Source: Medicago truncatula
Taxonomy: Eukaryota; Streptophyta; Magnoliopsida; Fabales; Fabaceae
NCBI RefSeq assembly: GCF_003473485.1
Contig: NC_053043.1
Span: forward strand, 1,126,001 to 1,190,000
DNA: 64,000 bases
Reading direction: 5' to 3'
Shown here: in pieces, positions 1 through 11,200 of the stretch
How the letters are laid out: each line of letters opens with the position of its first letter
Numbering within the stretch: the stretch's first letter is position 1
Notes under the pieces: generated by a model
Told to the model about the DNA's origin: nothing
The model's input: the letters and a program-made list of their open reading frames with translations, nothing else
Databases searched by the model: none
Translations under genes and position numbers: made by a program

Positions 1-155
1 TGGAAATATACGAGTCCATTTGTATATAAAAATATAAAAAATAAATAAAAAAATCACAAAGTATGATGGAACTATAACCATTCCTCTACCTTGAAATAGA
101 TTTCTTATATTTCGTTTTAGTTAATCTTATTTTTATTCTTTTACCAGTAGTTTTA
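1..155. other. AT-rich flank, nothing recognised
   Basis: Low-complexity AT-rich sequence at the window edge. I see no ORF, RNA gene or repeat end that I can support. Confidence 0.5.
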
Positions 156-1063
156 GGTACCGTTTGACCCGACTTTTTTTTCCAGTTTTTTTACATTTTT
201 AAGAAGTTAGGCCAAACCCAATATTAATATTATATTTAATTTGTTTTTTTATTCCATTTAATTTTTTTTTTGAACCGGTCCATATAATTTTTTTTAAAGG
301 AGGATCAATTTAATTTTATTATCTATTTTTGAAGGAATTTTATTATCTTTTTATCACTTATATATTTAATTTTAATATCGTTTAATTATCACAACCTCAC
401 AAATATTTTTATTCATGTTATCATTGAATGACACCAAATATTTTTATTCTCTTTCTTCAACCTCAAATACACACACATTAGCGTTTAGAGTAATATTTTA
501 TGTCTGTATGTCTGTTTTTTTTTTGTTACGCTAATGCGTATAATTTTTTCAATGTTGCATAATGCGTACAATTATTATTTTTATAAAATTTTGATTTTAA
601 TTAAAAGTACTAGTATAGACGCCTAAAAAAATTATACTTATATATATTTTACACATTTATATTGTAACAAACTATGCATATCTTTTTCTTATTAAAAAAA
701 CTAAACATATCTTTTTCAATGACACCAACAATGTAACAAATATAATATCATATAATATAAATTCTTATCTTTTTAAATGACACAAAAAAAAACAACCTAT
801 TCTGTAGCTTAGCTCAGTTGATATAGACAATGTATTAATATATGCAAAGTTGTGAGTTCGAACCCTAGACACCACCAGAAAAAAATAATAAATTCAAAGT
901 TACATGTACAATATTTTGTCAAACAACTTTTAACTTAAAAATAACTTTAGAACTAAAAAAAATAAAGAAACTAAACAGCTTTAGCTTTTTCCTTAAAGAG
1001 TTTTATTTTAACTTTGTTTTAAAGTAGCTTTTAGATCGAAAAAAAGTCTGGCCAAACGGTACC
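156..1063. mobile_element. Foldback element with ~27-bp terminal inverted repeats
   Basis: The left end begins ggtaccgtttgacccgac (156). The right end, read in reverse complement from 1063, begins ggtaccgtttggccagac, so the ends form an inverted repeat. The interior is AT-rich without coding capacity and holds a tRNA-like fragment at about 804-880. No clean target-site duplication is visible, so the superfamily is undecided. Confidence 0.55.
804..880 (+). mobile_element. tRNA-derived SINE-like fragment
   Basis: An A-box-like stretch (tagcttagctcagttga, about 805-821) is followed about 33 bp later by a B-box-like stretch (gagttcgaaccct, about 854-866), the two internal RNA polymerase III promoter boxes. 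An A-rich tail follows. The spacing suits a tRNA-like head, but the arms do not pair into a complete cloverleaf, so a SINE relic is more likely than a functional tRNA gene. Confidence 0.5.
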
Positions 1064-1436
1064 TTTTTAGATGGAAAAACATGATTATGGAACAACAGCA
1101 AGTGGATGTGCCTTGCGTTCAAAGGACTTCAGACTTCAATACTTGATTCTTAAGTGTAGGGAGTGAAATGCATGTTCGCAACAAAACTTCCAATTTGATA
1201 ATATAAATTGAATATTGGTAGCAAAAATATTTCTAAGTTCACAAAATTTGATTCTTAAGTTACGGACCATACACGCCACATCCCTGCTAAAAATACATTC
1301 ATCAACTCTACTAAAAATGCATCTGAAAAACTCCAATACTACATATTACTGTATCACTACATCAAGGTAGCCTCCAAAGTAAATTGCATCCACACCATAT
1401 CTTGTAATCTTTAACATTCTAAGTTGTTTACTACGA
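1064..1436 (-). other. Probable 3' untranslated region of the MRT4 gene
   Basis: This non-coding stretch lies directly downstream, on the minus strand, of the MRT4 stop codon (1437-1439). No other feature is apparent. The 3' UTR call is by position only. Confidence 0.4.
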
Positions 1437-3963
1437 TCATTCAACATCTGAATCGCCAGGCCCATCAATGTAGAGTTCAAAATCATCCTCAGAACCCCAT
1501 CTGCAAACCAGGTTCAGTCGAAACGTAGCCATCATGTTTCCCATCAAACGCTGTCAAAAGCAGCAACAATGTCAGCCACAATAAACGTTGATGATGTACA
1601 TACCATAATAATAGTGCTAATTGAGGAGCGCTTATATGCTTATTGATAACCCAGACTATTGAGAATTTAACAAGGAAACAAAACCATAAGCAGCATTATT
1701 TTTAAATGAACATCACCCACCCACACAAGAAAAAATCAATGGTGGTAATGTGAACAATCAAAAGGTCGCTGCATAAAAATGAAAGATGTTGGGAGGAAAA
1801 AATTATATCAAATTTTCCAATGTTCACAATCAAAAAATCATCCCACTCCACTTCGTTCTTATCTTTGACCTAAAATTAGTGAAGACTAATATGGTAGAAT
1901 AACCCATGGGCAGGAAGTAGTTATTAGGTTGAAATGTGAGTCATCCCTAGAGTAGCGCAACTTCAACTTTTGAAGTCCTGATATTGCAAGTTTGATTGGG
2001 ACACATTTATGTTCGCCAACACATGGCACAGATGATTTAGGTAATAACAAAACTACTAACCAGTATACGAGATGCTTCAGGTGACAAAGGCTTTCCCTCC
2101 TCACAAACAACAAAGTCAGAAACAAGCTCCACAACACCTGTGAATTTTGGAAACGTCGATCATTAGTCTTCAATTGGCAGGTTCACTTAAAAAATAATTA
2201 GAAAATAATGCAGTCTATAGTGTACCTTTATTTAACCGAACAGGCATGCCTTGCTTCCGGAGAAAAGGTTCCATATCATGTGTGAACTGCTCTAAAGGAC
2301 CCTCCTTGAGTTCAACCTGAAACAGTCATATCTTGAAAGTATGAGTTTTATTTACTAAATATTCAACACATACCAGATGCATGAGCAACTATAGGATATG
2401 TCAAGGTGAAATAGTTTCTACCTTTATAGCACCAACACTTATAATTGAACGAGTGTCTGGCATCCTATACAACACCGACATGTGACTACATTCAATTATA
2501 TCATTTTCTTAAATCATCACCGGTGTCGACATGTCAGTGTTGTTTCGATGTCCGTCTAGGTGCTTTGTAGGTTTCTACTAACAAGGCATTTGTATAAAAA
2601 TAAACATTAAGTTAATAATGAACTAGATTCAACCTACCTTTTCAGTGGCAATGCTTCCTGTTCTTGCGAAGTCGTATCCCTCAAATTCATTAAACAGCCT
2701 ATAAATAGCATCAATAAAAAATCAGGTTAACGAGATGAGACATTTCAAGCATCTCAAGTAAACCTCCCTATTGAAAAAGGTTAACAATCCAATGTTTTTT
2801 CAAGCAAAATTTTCACCCCAAAAACATGTTTAGCATATCAACAGCATATCAAATTACCAATTGAATATCAGCTACTATAAGAAGACAGTTACATAGACAA
2901 AGAACACATGCATATATGCTGCACAGGTCAATAATGGTACATTAAATTTGCTCATTTTTATGCATAACTAAACTTGCAGTTCAAAAATCAATTACCTTTC
3001 AACTTCTTCTTTAGATAAATTCGTAAAAATCATTCCAGCATCTCCACGCAATAGCTGTAACAAAAAAAAAGTACAATAAGAAAATATTCATAAAATATGC
3101 GATGGGCTGTTTGTTACAGCTTTTTTCATGAAAAATCACTTTTTGAAAACAAAATAATCACTTATACAAGTTTTGAATCCTGTTACAGATTTTCAAAAAA
3201 ATCTAAAAACTGCTTCATTTGAGAAGCTTGTCAAGGTAGTTTATGAAAAAACAATTGGTGAAGACGTAGTTTTAGCTAGTGAGAACTCATGAATTAACAT
3301 AAAAGATTATTTATTTGCATAAGCTATTTTTTCATATGATAAAAAAAAAAAATCAATCCAAACAGCCCCTTAGTAGCTTCTCAGAAAATCATTTTCAGAA
3401 CTAATTTTACGAAAGAAAAACACAATAATTATCATTCTAGTAAACTAACACAGAGCAGCTTCTGCTTTTCTTAAAAATCTCCAAAAACTAATCAAAATCA
3501 CATTTTCATAATCCATAACAAACAGGCTCTAAATAAAATAAAACAAAACATCAGAACAAGATTGCAAGGCAAGACAAAACAACCTTTGAAACCTTATGAA
3601 GATTGGGTTTGATTTCATCAGAAGAAGAACGACCAATAGCAACTTGCATCACTTTGTTAGATCCAAGAAAAAACTTGCTACTTGATTGTAATTGTTCCCT
3701 GAACTCTTTCAATTTCGAATTTCTCATATTCTGAAAATTGAAAACGTAAATTGAACTGTATTTTTCAGCTGCATCTCTTATTCCATTAATTATCAATTCT
3801 TTGTGACCTCTTCCTTTTTTCGTTGTCTTTGAAAGTGTAACTGCAATATTAACATATTCATCGTCAACATCATGGTTTGTTATTCAATTCAAATCATGAT
3901 TGTTCGAATGAGTAGAAGACATAACATAATCATACCTTGTTTGTTTCTCTTAGATTTTGGCAT
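1437..3963 (-). CDS. MRT4: mRNA turnover protein 4 homologue (ribosome assembly factor MRT4)
   Basis: MRT4 is a nucleolar paralogue of ribosomal stalk protein P0. It occupies the P0 site on pre-60S particles and is later exchanged for P0. I reconstruct seven exons on the minus strand: 3936-3963, 3584-3840, 2996-3054, 2638-2698, 2226-2316, 2061-2137 and 1437-1550. All introns are GT-AG, and the exons sum to 687 nt, or 228 aa plus stop. The protein starts MPKSKRNKQVTLSKTTKKGR, a basic N terminus typical of MRT4. It continues with an L10/P0-like domain (about 20-120, with NMRNSKLKEFR) and an insert-type domain (about 125-195, with GPLEQFTHDMEPFLRKQGMP). The end is acidic (GPGDSDVE) and lacks the stalk-binding C-terminal tail of P0. 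The length fits the family. The separase gene is divergent, upstream. Confidence 0.93.
3104..3529. mobile_element. MITE-like foldback in MRT4 intron 2
   Basis: The left end reads gggctgtttgttac and the right end, reverse-complemented, reads gagcctgtttgttatg. The 426-bp interior has no ORF and sits between MRT4 exons 2 and 3. The end sequence resembles hAT-type miniature elements, but I cannot find an 8-bp duplication, so the class is tentative. Confidence 0.5.
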
Positions 3964-4020
3964 TTTGAACTATGGAGGCTGCTTTGCGACCTCGATGTGA
4001 CTGTGAAATTTTTGTTTCTT

Positions 4021-4131
4021 AAACCCTAATTTTGATTTTGCAAGGATTAAGAAATGAACTTGTAGGATGTGTCTCGCGGGGTTCGGGTTGGGCTTATAAA
4101 TGGGCTTTTTCAATCTATTTCAAAATGGGCT
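4021..4131 (-). promoter_or_regulatory. Telo-box and three site II motifs upstream of MRT4
   Basis: A telo-box (aaaccctaa, 4021-4029) lies 58 bp upstream of the MRT4 start. It is followed by three copies of tgggct (4089-4094, 4101-4106, 4126-4131). In plants, telo-box plus site II (TGGGCC/T) combinations are a known signature of ribosomal-protein and ribosome-biogenesis promoters, which fits the identity of MRT4. Activity is inferred, not shown. Confidence 0.6.
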
Positions 4132-4245
4132 TTTCAAACTTATACATACGTGAAATTGCCTTCTCACGTACAAAATTGCTCATTTCCACGTGAACCGACG
4201 AAAATAACTTCAACGTAAGTTAACTCACATTCGGTAACACCAAGT

Positions 4246-4425
4246 AGGTTATATCAAGTTAGATTATAACCTACTTGAGTTAATTCAGATAGTGTTATAA
4301 CCTACGTGATTGAGGTTATAACCCACTCGAGTTAAGTCATGTTGGGTTATAACTTACTTGTGTACTTGATACTCAATTTATTTATTACTTGATAATCAAT
4401 TTATTTATTTTCAGGAAAACTTATA
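4246..4425. repeat. Cluster of ttataacc/ggttataa motifs
   Basis: Variants of the palindrome ggttataacc followed by 'tacttgagttaa'-like words recur about five times: near 4264, 4295, 4313, 4348 and 4418. They form an irregular tandem array in the region shared by MRT4 and separase. The repeats are visible by eye; any regulatory meaning is speculative. Confidence 0.5.
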
Positions 4426-4431
4426 ACCCCA

Positions 4432-5105
4432 TATGAAAACACTACAATAGCATGTAAAAACAAAGTTAAAAAGTACGGTCTAGTGACCAAATGTTGTACC
4501 ACCCGTATTACACATATGCTAATGGATATTTTAGACTATTCAAGTATAATTTTGACTCTTACTTAAAATGTTAAAATTTTGTTTGAAATCTATCACCTTT
4601 CGATCAAAATTTGTCAACACCCCCTCCCTGTTGTATCACCATATCCCCCTATTGCTATCTCTTTGTCTCGACGGTTCATGCACGTATCAACTTGCATAAT
4701 AAGAGGAAGAAAAAACATCCAAAACATGGAGAATTGGAGAGAAATAAAAAATTGAAAAAAAATAAAATAATGACAAAAATAGGTATAAAAAAACGACACT
4801 AAAAATAAAAACAGTGTAAAACATTATAACAATCTCCAAAAAAAAAAAAATTTTTTTAACGAAATATAAATTAAATTATGTCGAAAAAAACATGAATTAA
4901 ATGAAAATAAAGTTAAATATGGAAAAGAAAATAGAATTGCATGAATTAAATATGAATTATATTAAACATGAATTTTTTTTAGGTTTAAAACATGTCGTAA
5001 ATAGCTCATTTTAAAAAATGTGAATTCTAAACGCGATTAATTTGACAAAAAAAATCTCATAAATTTGACCAAAAAAAATTGTTATAAATAAAAAAAAAAA
5101 AAAAA
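4432..5105. other. AT-rich intergenic stretch, nothing recognised
   Basis: Low-complexity A/T-rich DNA with poly(A) runs near 4841 and 5091. Short ORFs on both strands around 4611-4802 are mirror images in low-complexity sequence, and I do not consider them genes. Confidence 0.5.
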
Positions 5106-5109
5106 AAAA

Positions 5110-5200
5110 GGCCGTTGAATACATGAATGAGACTCCTTCCCGAAAGTTGATATCAATTTTGAAAAATAGGAAAATTATTACAAGCGGTAGGGTTGGCGCC
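5110..5200 (+). promoter_or_regulatory. Cell-cycle type motifs upstream of separase (MSA-like and E2F-like)
   Basis: The sequence ggccgttgaa (5110-5119) contains, in reverse complement, the AACGG core of the mitosis-specific activator element bound by three-repeat MYBs. The sequence ttggcgcc (5193-5200), 66 bp before the start codon, is close to the E2F consensus TTTSGCGS, with one mismatch. Both fit a G2/M gene such as separase. Short motifs can arise by chance. Confidence 0.35.
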
Positions 5201-5265
5201 TTCGAAACTTAGCTCTCACTCTCACTTCCATTTTCTCACATTTCTTCTTCTTCTCGCTCTCTACC

Positions 5266-8200
5266 ATGGCTTCTTCCACCGAACAATCTCTTCTCTCGAA
5301 GCTTGAATCCTCCGATTCCACTGGCATCTACGCCTTAGTCTCTGAATATCTTCGTCCTTTCTCCAACATCAAATCCTCTTCTTCCACCAACAACGTAACC
5401 CTAATTCGACAATTAACCAAACAATTTTTCCATTTCATCAAAAAATCCGTCTCAATTCTACCTAAACGCATTCCAGAGCTTTTCAATTCAGAAATCCCCA
5501 ATTCAAACTATGCATTAATCACCGAATTGTGTAAAACCTACCTTCTCTGTTTTGATTGTTTAGAAATCATTTCTTCGGAACTTGATTCGAAACCGTTACA
5601 GATCCATTTCTCGAGAATGAGAATGATTCGTTGCTTTGAGTCTTGTGATCGGTTTCAAGAGGCGGAAGTTGAAGGGTTTAAGCTTTTAGAGAAGCTTAAC
5701 GGAGGGAAAAGGAAGGGGAAGAAGATTCTTCCTGAAGTTGGAAATAGTGGTGGTGGTGATAATGAAGATTTTTGTGAGTTGGTTGTTGAAATTGCTTTCT
5801 CGTTATTGAAGTGTGCAGCATCAATGGCTCCGGATAAAGACGATGATTACCTTAGAAGAGTGCTTTGTTTGATCGATGAAGTTAAGCCATGGCTTAGGTA
5901 GGTTAATGTTTTTGTTGATTATATTGTGAATTTATTTGTTATACACGTGTTGATGATTTATGAGAGATTTCATTTCGGTATTTTTGTTGTGTTTCCAATA
6001 ATTGTTGTCTGTATGCTATGCTATGAAAATGACACAATGACACTTCGACACCAACAGTATTTTGAGAAAATGACATAATTCGGTGTAATATGCGTTGGTG
6101 TTTGACTTGTCACTGCCACATGTTGGACACATCGGACACATGTTGTTTGTATGCTATGCTATGAAGCAAGGACACCATAATTTAATGTAATCACATGTGT
6201 TGGGCACTGGACACGGCTTTGACCAGAAGTGTCGCTGCTACAGAGATGGACACGGCTTTGACCAGAAGTGCCACTGCTACAGAGATGATATGTAACCATG
6301 AAAGGCTACTCAATGTGATGCATGGATGGGGACTTAATACTTTAGAAGCATGTTGCAGGCACTAGTTTTGCATTTTGATGACTGTGAATCTGATTAGGAG
6401 CTTGACTTTTCTGCCTGCGAATTATTTCTTATTGCGTTATTTTTTGATTTTGTTAGTTTTGCTTGATACCATTCCCCAAAAGTTTGACTTACTGTTTAGC
6501 TTTTCTATGTTAAAACTTCTTTTTCATTTTAACCAATTTCTATTAATACCTTTGACAAGTGAGACTATCTACATTCATTAGTTTGATATAGTCACTTTGG
6601 TTCTGTTTGTACTTTCCGCTAGCTAAAGTAAATTTTTACTAGCCTGATCCAATAATTCATCTGTGGAAGAAGTGCGCTATGCTTTGCCGATGAAATACTG
6701 CATTATGTGCTGTCATGGTGTCATGAATCGGTGTATCAGTTGTGAAGCTAATTATCTGTTTGGACTTACTGTTTCAGGGGATTGGATTCCGATTCGTATG
6801 AGAAGTATCACAATCCGATAGTATATAACTTGGGTATATGTGCTTTAAATTTACTTGAGAAGAAGGTGTCATCCTCTGATAAAGATTTGTTGATCACTTT
6901 CTGCCGAACAACATTGGTTGAGTATGCTAACTCTTCAATTAAAGATAGATTGTTCAAGGTAAGCTAATTATCTACTTTCGGTTATGCGAATCAATAAATA
7001 TTAACCTAGGAACGCTGATGAAATTTTGAATGCAGGTTGCCCAAAATATGTGCTCCGTATTTTTCAAGCTGGAGGAGGATGAGTTCTTGTATATCATGGA
7101 TATACTGGATTGTGTTGCTCGTGAAAGCAAGGTAAGGATGTATATGAAATTCTATGACTAGAACTCGTTGATTCTGGATCACAATTTGCAAATACAGTGA
7201 TGTTGTTTAGTCTTAATTTGATTCAATTGAATGTCGTTAGGTTCAGGTTGTAATGATTCAACTGTACTAGATCTCCGACCCGTGCGATGCACAAGTCTTT
7301 TAGAATTGAAAACTATAGTATTTTTTATCAGCCTATGATATAAAATTTGTTATTAACATAATTAAGCTATAATACATGACATTCACAGTATGTTTGCAAT
7401 CAAACTATCAAAAATAGTGATGTGAAAGACAGTAAATTATAACAACCTTCACTACTATTATTGAAATTTCATACATTTCAAGAAAGGAATAAGTAATTAA
7501 CTAATAAAGTGTATACATGCAGTGCATTTTCAAAATCAGTTGATCAAGTATAGTTAGTTGTCAATTCCAAAACATAATCATTTAACGTCCATAGAATTCA
7601 AACAATTATATAACCGATGTAGTTATCTATTTATACTTTATAAATTATCGCATAATCCATTCAAAATGAAAATTAGACTGGACATATTGTCAGTTCAAAG
7701 TCAAATTTAGTAAAATAGGAATAAAGAAATGGTTGGAAACAAAGTCGCCTCATGAGTCCAAACTCCTTCACAAAGCACACTGACAATTTTCCGTTCGGCT
7801 GCAAAATGGCACTACCACTGTTAGCTTGAGTTACAATGGCTATGCGAGTTTGCATTTCTAACATTGTAGTTTTCATCTAAATGTGTTTGTGACATGAATT
7901 TTTAGTAACCATACAATACCAATCTTTTTGAACAGAAAAAAGAAGAGCATCATTCACCAAAAAAGAAAAAGAATAAAGTATTGATGGTAGGTAGCAACAT
8001 AAACAAAACTCACAAAATAGGACTATCGCTGTTTGGCTGTGACTGCATTGGTAGTTCTTTTCATCTAAAATGTATCCGAGACATTATGAATTTTTACTAA
8101 GTACAATACTAATTTGTTAACCGTAATTTATGTTATACATATAATTTTCATTAACAAAAAGCAAAACATCAATAGCCAAACATAAAGAAAGTTTTGATGT

Positions 8201-11200
8201 TTCATAATAGGCCAATATGACTTAGATTGGCTGTATCGAAATTCATGTGGTAAGTGCGTAGTTTCAAAAGGTTAGTTTGCAGAGACAAATCAAACTCGCC
8301 GCCACCATTGATCGGACCTGTTAGTGTGAGAAAAGCAAAGATAATATCGCATGTTTATCAATAAAAAAAATAGCAACATCATATAACAATAAAAAATAAT
8401 CATGTATTGCAAGTTTGCTTAAGAAAAGAAAAAAATTGCAGACTTGTTAATAGATAAGTGAAGACAAAAATTAACCAATCCCTTGGCAGCTACTTGTGTA
8501 TGCGTTACCATGAGGAAATTCTGCTGCATGGACTCCATTGTACAGGTTGCAAGTGATTTCTTTTCCACAATGTTCACATGCTTTTGATAGTATAATTTTT
8601 GCTGCAATGGAAAGAGTGCTTAAATGCATTATAGGATAGGATTAGATGAAAATAATTAAATATTAAATGCTTGTTTATCTCAAGAGCGAAAACATGTTAC
8701 CAACCCTTTGGATTAAGCAAACCCACAACAGCTTCTTCGGTGTTTTTTGCTATGATGAATTTCTCCAGCCTCAGCTCCATTGAAAGAGAAACAAGGAATA
8801 ATTTTATAGATATCGAAACACATAAGCTTCTTGGATGGTTTCAAGTGAATATGCAAGCCTGCTTTTATAGTGTGAAAGATTATTGCTGCAATAGAATGAA
8901 TGTTTAGATATAATAATCCTGACCCCTGCACAGTGGCAAATTCTACAAAGCATTAGCCGACTTTGGTATGTGTTCTTAATCAATTGTTTGTCATTTTCAA
9001 AGATGGTTAGGTAAGATAGGTTTACTGATAGGGTTATTCACTTTAAACATGTGGTTATACCATTGCAAAGAAACAATTTGGTGGGCAAGGGTTTAAGGGC
9101 AGAACAAATTTTTAGGGTTTGCGTGCATTACTATGTTGTTCCATTTATATTTATTAAGATTAAGATTAAGATAAGATTTATCCTTCCAGGTTGAAGAGGG
9201 AAATGCTGGAATAAAATTTGTGCAACTTGTAGATTATTGTGCTGTTAAATGTAAGACTGCAAATGCAAGTTTTTGTTATACATTTGCAGCATATCTGAAC
9301 AAAGCAGCAGAACGTTATAAACAGGTTTTCTTCTTCTTATTCTTCAATGTTTCTTTACTGTAGTGCTTACTTTTTATTTATGCAGCTGTTTTAATTGAAT
9401 TAATTTGGCACTTTGGCAGTTTATCCTTAATTCAATATTGAGGCTCTACGCTGCTGGTTTGGTCGTTGTTAGCTGTAATTTGAGGGCAAGAGCTGAAGAT
9501 CTTGTATCCCCTGGCACTGCAAAATTTGAATGTTTGCTGGGAGTTTTACTTGAAAATATGAAAATACTTCAGAGTTCACCACCTTTGCTCGGTTCCTTGC
9601 ATATATGCAGCAGAAGAAGTTGTTTGTCATCCAGTGTTGAAGACCAACAATTTGATGGTCATACATGCACACAGTCAGTTTCTGATTGTAAGGCTTCAAT
9701 GACTTACCTATCATTTTACACAGAAGCATTGGACTTTATATGCCAACCACTTGCTAGTTCAATAAATTCAGAAAGGAAAGAATTTGTAACTGGAAAGGAT
9801 GATGCTTCTGCTTTGACTGTGCTTTCCACTGTTGGAGATGCATTTCATGCTCTTTGTCAATTTGTTCTTTATGATCCAAGGTATATTCAGTGAATATCTA
9901 AATTATTTTGGTGAAGTAGAGTTTTTAATGTTTGGCCTATATGTCTTTCTATTCGATTATTTCATCTTGAGCTAACTGTGATGATAAACATCTAAATCCC
10001 ATTTCTTTCTCCCTGCAGTCTTAAATTTGAAAAGAATGATGACAGATTTAACGAGAAGAGTAGAACAGTGCCCTTGGTGACTTTGGCAGCTTTCACTCTT
10101 TCCATCAGAACCAATCTTAAACTCCAGGTTCTCCTTATTACCATGAAATGCTGTTTAGGTGTTATCATTTCTACTATAATATTTTTTCCACTAGAAATAT
10201 CTTATTGAATTTCTTAAATGTCTGCAGAATGCTTTTAAGCTGTGTGTTAAAAAAATACTAATGTTCTTTGCCTCTATTTCAGGAGAGCACACAGTTGATT
10301 AAGCATATCATTGCTAGCAAGTGGGTTGATACAGGACGGTTAAAATACATAATTAATCGTCTCCATAATATATTTTTAGTTTTCTACAGAAACAAGCAAC
10401 TAAAAGAGGTATTCCATTATTTTTTTAATTGAATTTTGCCATGTAATGTAATATCTCATGGAAACATCATAAACTTGCTTCTTAAAATATTTCCGCAAGC
10501 ATTTGAGCTCCTGGTAGGAGCCATTAGCCATCAGTTAATAGGACCTGTCAAAAGTAAAGTATGCCATGCAATATAGATAGAACCAATACATGAATCTTAT
10601 TTGGTGCATGTTGTTAACTAAACGGCCTAGCATGAAAGCTTCAGGTATTTAGCAAGGACCCACAAATGACACATTTTAACTCAACCATGGCCCACATGAA
10701 ACGCCAGTGAGGTTGTAATGTGACTGAATAATGAAATCGGATCTTGAAAACAAATCTCTGAATAATAATACGAAAACAAGGATCAAAATAATAAGAAGAA
10801 ATGCCCTCTACTATATTTGAATACTAGAAAAATGAACAAAATGAAAATATTTCACAGTTCTCAAAGCTGCAAGCCCAATACTAAGAATGTAAAGGAGTCG
10901 TGGTTGAACAGTTGAGAATGTGAAGGAGTTGTATCTAAAAGTAAATATTGAGAGTGAATATCTTTTGCTAAGTAAATTACTTATGTTCTTGTATGATGTA
11001 TCATTGCAGGCTTCAAAGGTTCTAAACTTGTGCTGTAAAGCATCATGGCTCTTTATTAAACGCCACTGTGGTAATCTGTCAGAAGGTGCTCTAAAGGAGT
11101 TTGTAAATGATGATTACACAAGAAGTGCCAGGCTTTTAGATATTCTCTATGAAACTGACAATCTGAAGACAAGAAAGAAATTGATTAAGATCCTTAAAAA

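Noticed and set aside
804..880. tRNA gene
   Set aside because: A-box and B-box are present, but no complete cloverleaf with a paired acceptor stem is visible. A SINE head is more likely.
4611..4802. Paired ORFs on both strands
   Set aside because: Mirror ORFs in AT-rich sequence, without codon bias or motifs.
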